From Bacilli bacterium (GTDB lineage Bacteria > Bacillota_I > Bacilli_A > RF39 > UBA660), in NCBI GenBank assembly GCA_028684435.1, contig JAQUFX010000027.1, positions 1 to 15,477 on the forward strand: 15,477 nucleotides of DNA, in the 5' to 3' direction. The notes beneath the pieces are model-generated. The model saw only the letters and a program-made list of their open reading frames with translations, did no database searches and was not told where the DNA came from. The position numbers and the translations under genes were made by a program. Shown here piece after piece: positions 15,438 to 15,477 of the stretch (positions within the stretch are counted from its first letter, which is position 1; every line of letters begins with the position of its first letter).

Positions 15438-15477
15438 CGGTAAAAAAATAACACTATATTATTTTCTTGTTTTAGTG

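Noticed and set aside
7419..15477. Defence island (helicase plus nuclease genes next to an integrated element)
   Set aside because: The nuclease and helicase genes carry the specific marks of AddA and AddB, a housekeeping repair system, and have host-like extreme AT content; nothing else defence-like is present.
1..15477. CRISPR arrays, tRNA or rRNA genes
   Set aside because: I saw no regularly spaced short repeats and no cloverleaf or rRNA-like conserved sequence on either strand by eye.

Overview
The window is a very AT-rich stretch of a low-GC Gram-positive genome (Bacillota/Bacilli). A Mollicutes-related or RF39-like uncultured gut lineage is my guess, not something the sequence proves. 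UGA is read as stop, UGG as Trp, and genes carry GGAGG-type ribosome binding sites. The chromosome encodes AddAB recombination proteins and a LysM cell-wall amidase.

Left part (1 to about 6229): the right-hand end of an integrated mobile element, probably an integrative conjugative or mobilizable element that continues beyond the left edge. It reads rightwards: a VirD4/TraG-type coupling ATPase; a 34-residue membrane peptide; two acidic proteins of unknown function; an ArdC-like protein with a ssDNA-binding N-terminus and an HExxH metallopeptidase; a run of very small overlapping genes containing a terminator-like hairpin; and a large serine recombinase that ends right at the element boundary. 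No relaxase, VirB4 or other secretion gene is visible here.

Junction (about 6203-6235): the recombinase has inserted the element into a host N-acetylmuramoyl-L-alanine amidase gene, in the codons of the zinc-binding GHGG motif. Only the 3' part of that gene (6230-7393), with four LysM repeats, lies in the window; its 5' part should lie at the other end of the element.

Right part (7394-15477): host chromosome, even more AT-rich. A bidirectional terminator separates the amidase remnant from a leftward gene of unknown function with propeller-like repeats. A small rightward gene for a secreted or anchored cysteine-containing protein follows. Then come three leftward genes of double-strand break repair: addB (RexB-like) overlapping addA, and a compact UvrD-like helicase with its own promoter.

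The most unusual points are the amidase junction, which suggests that precise excision would restore the gene; several element genes with a perfect Shine-Dalgarno sequence placed before AUA or AUU rather than AUG; and a strong terminator-like hairpin inside a small ORF ahead of the recombinase.
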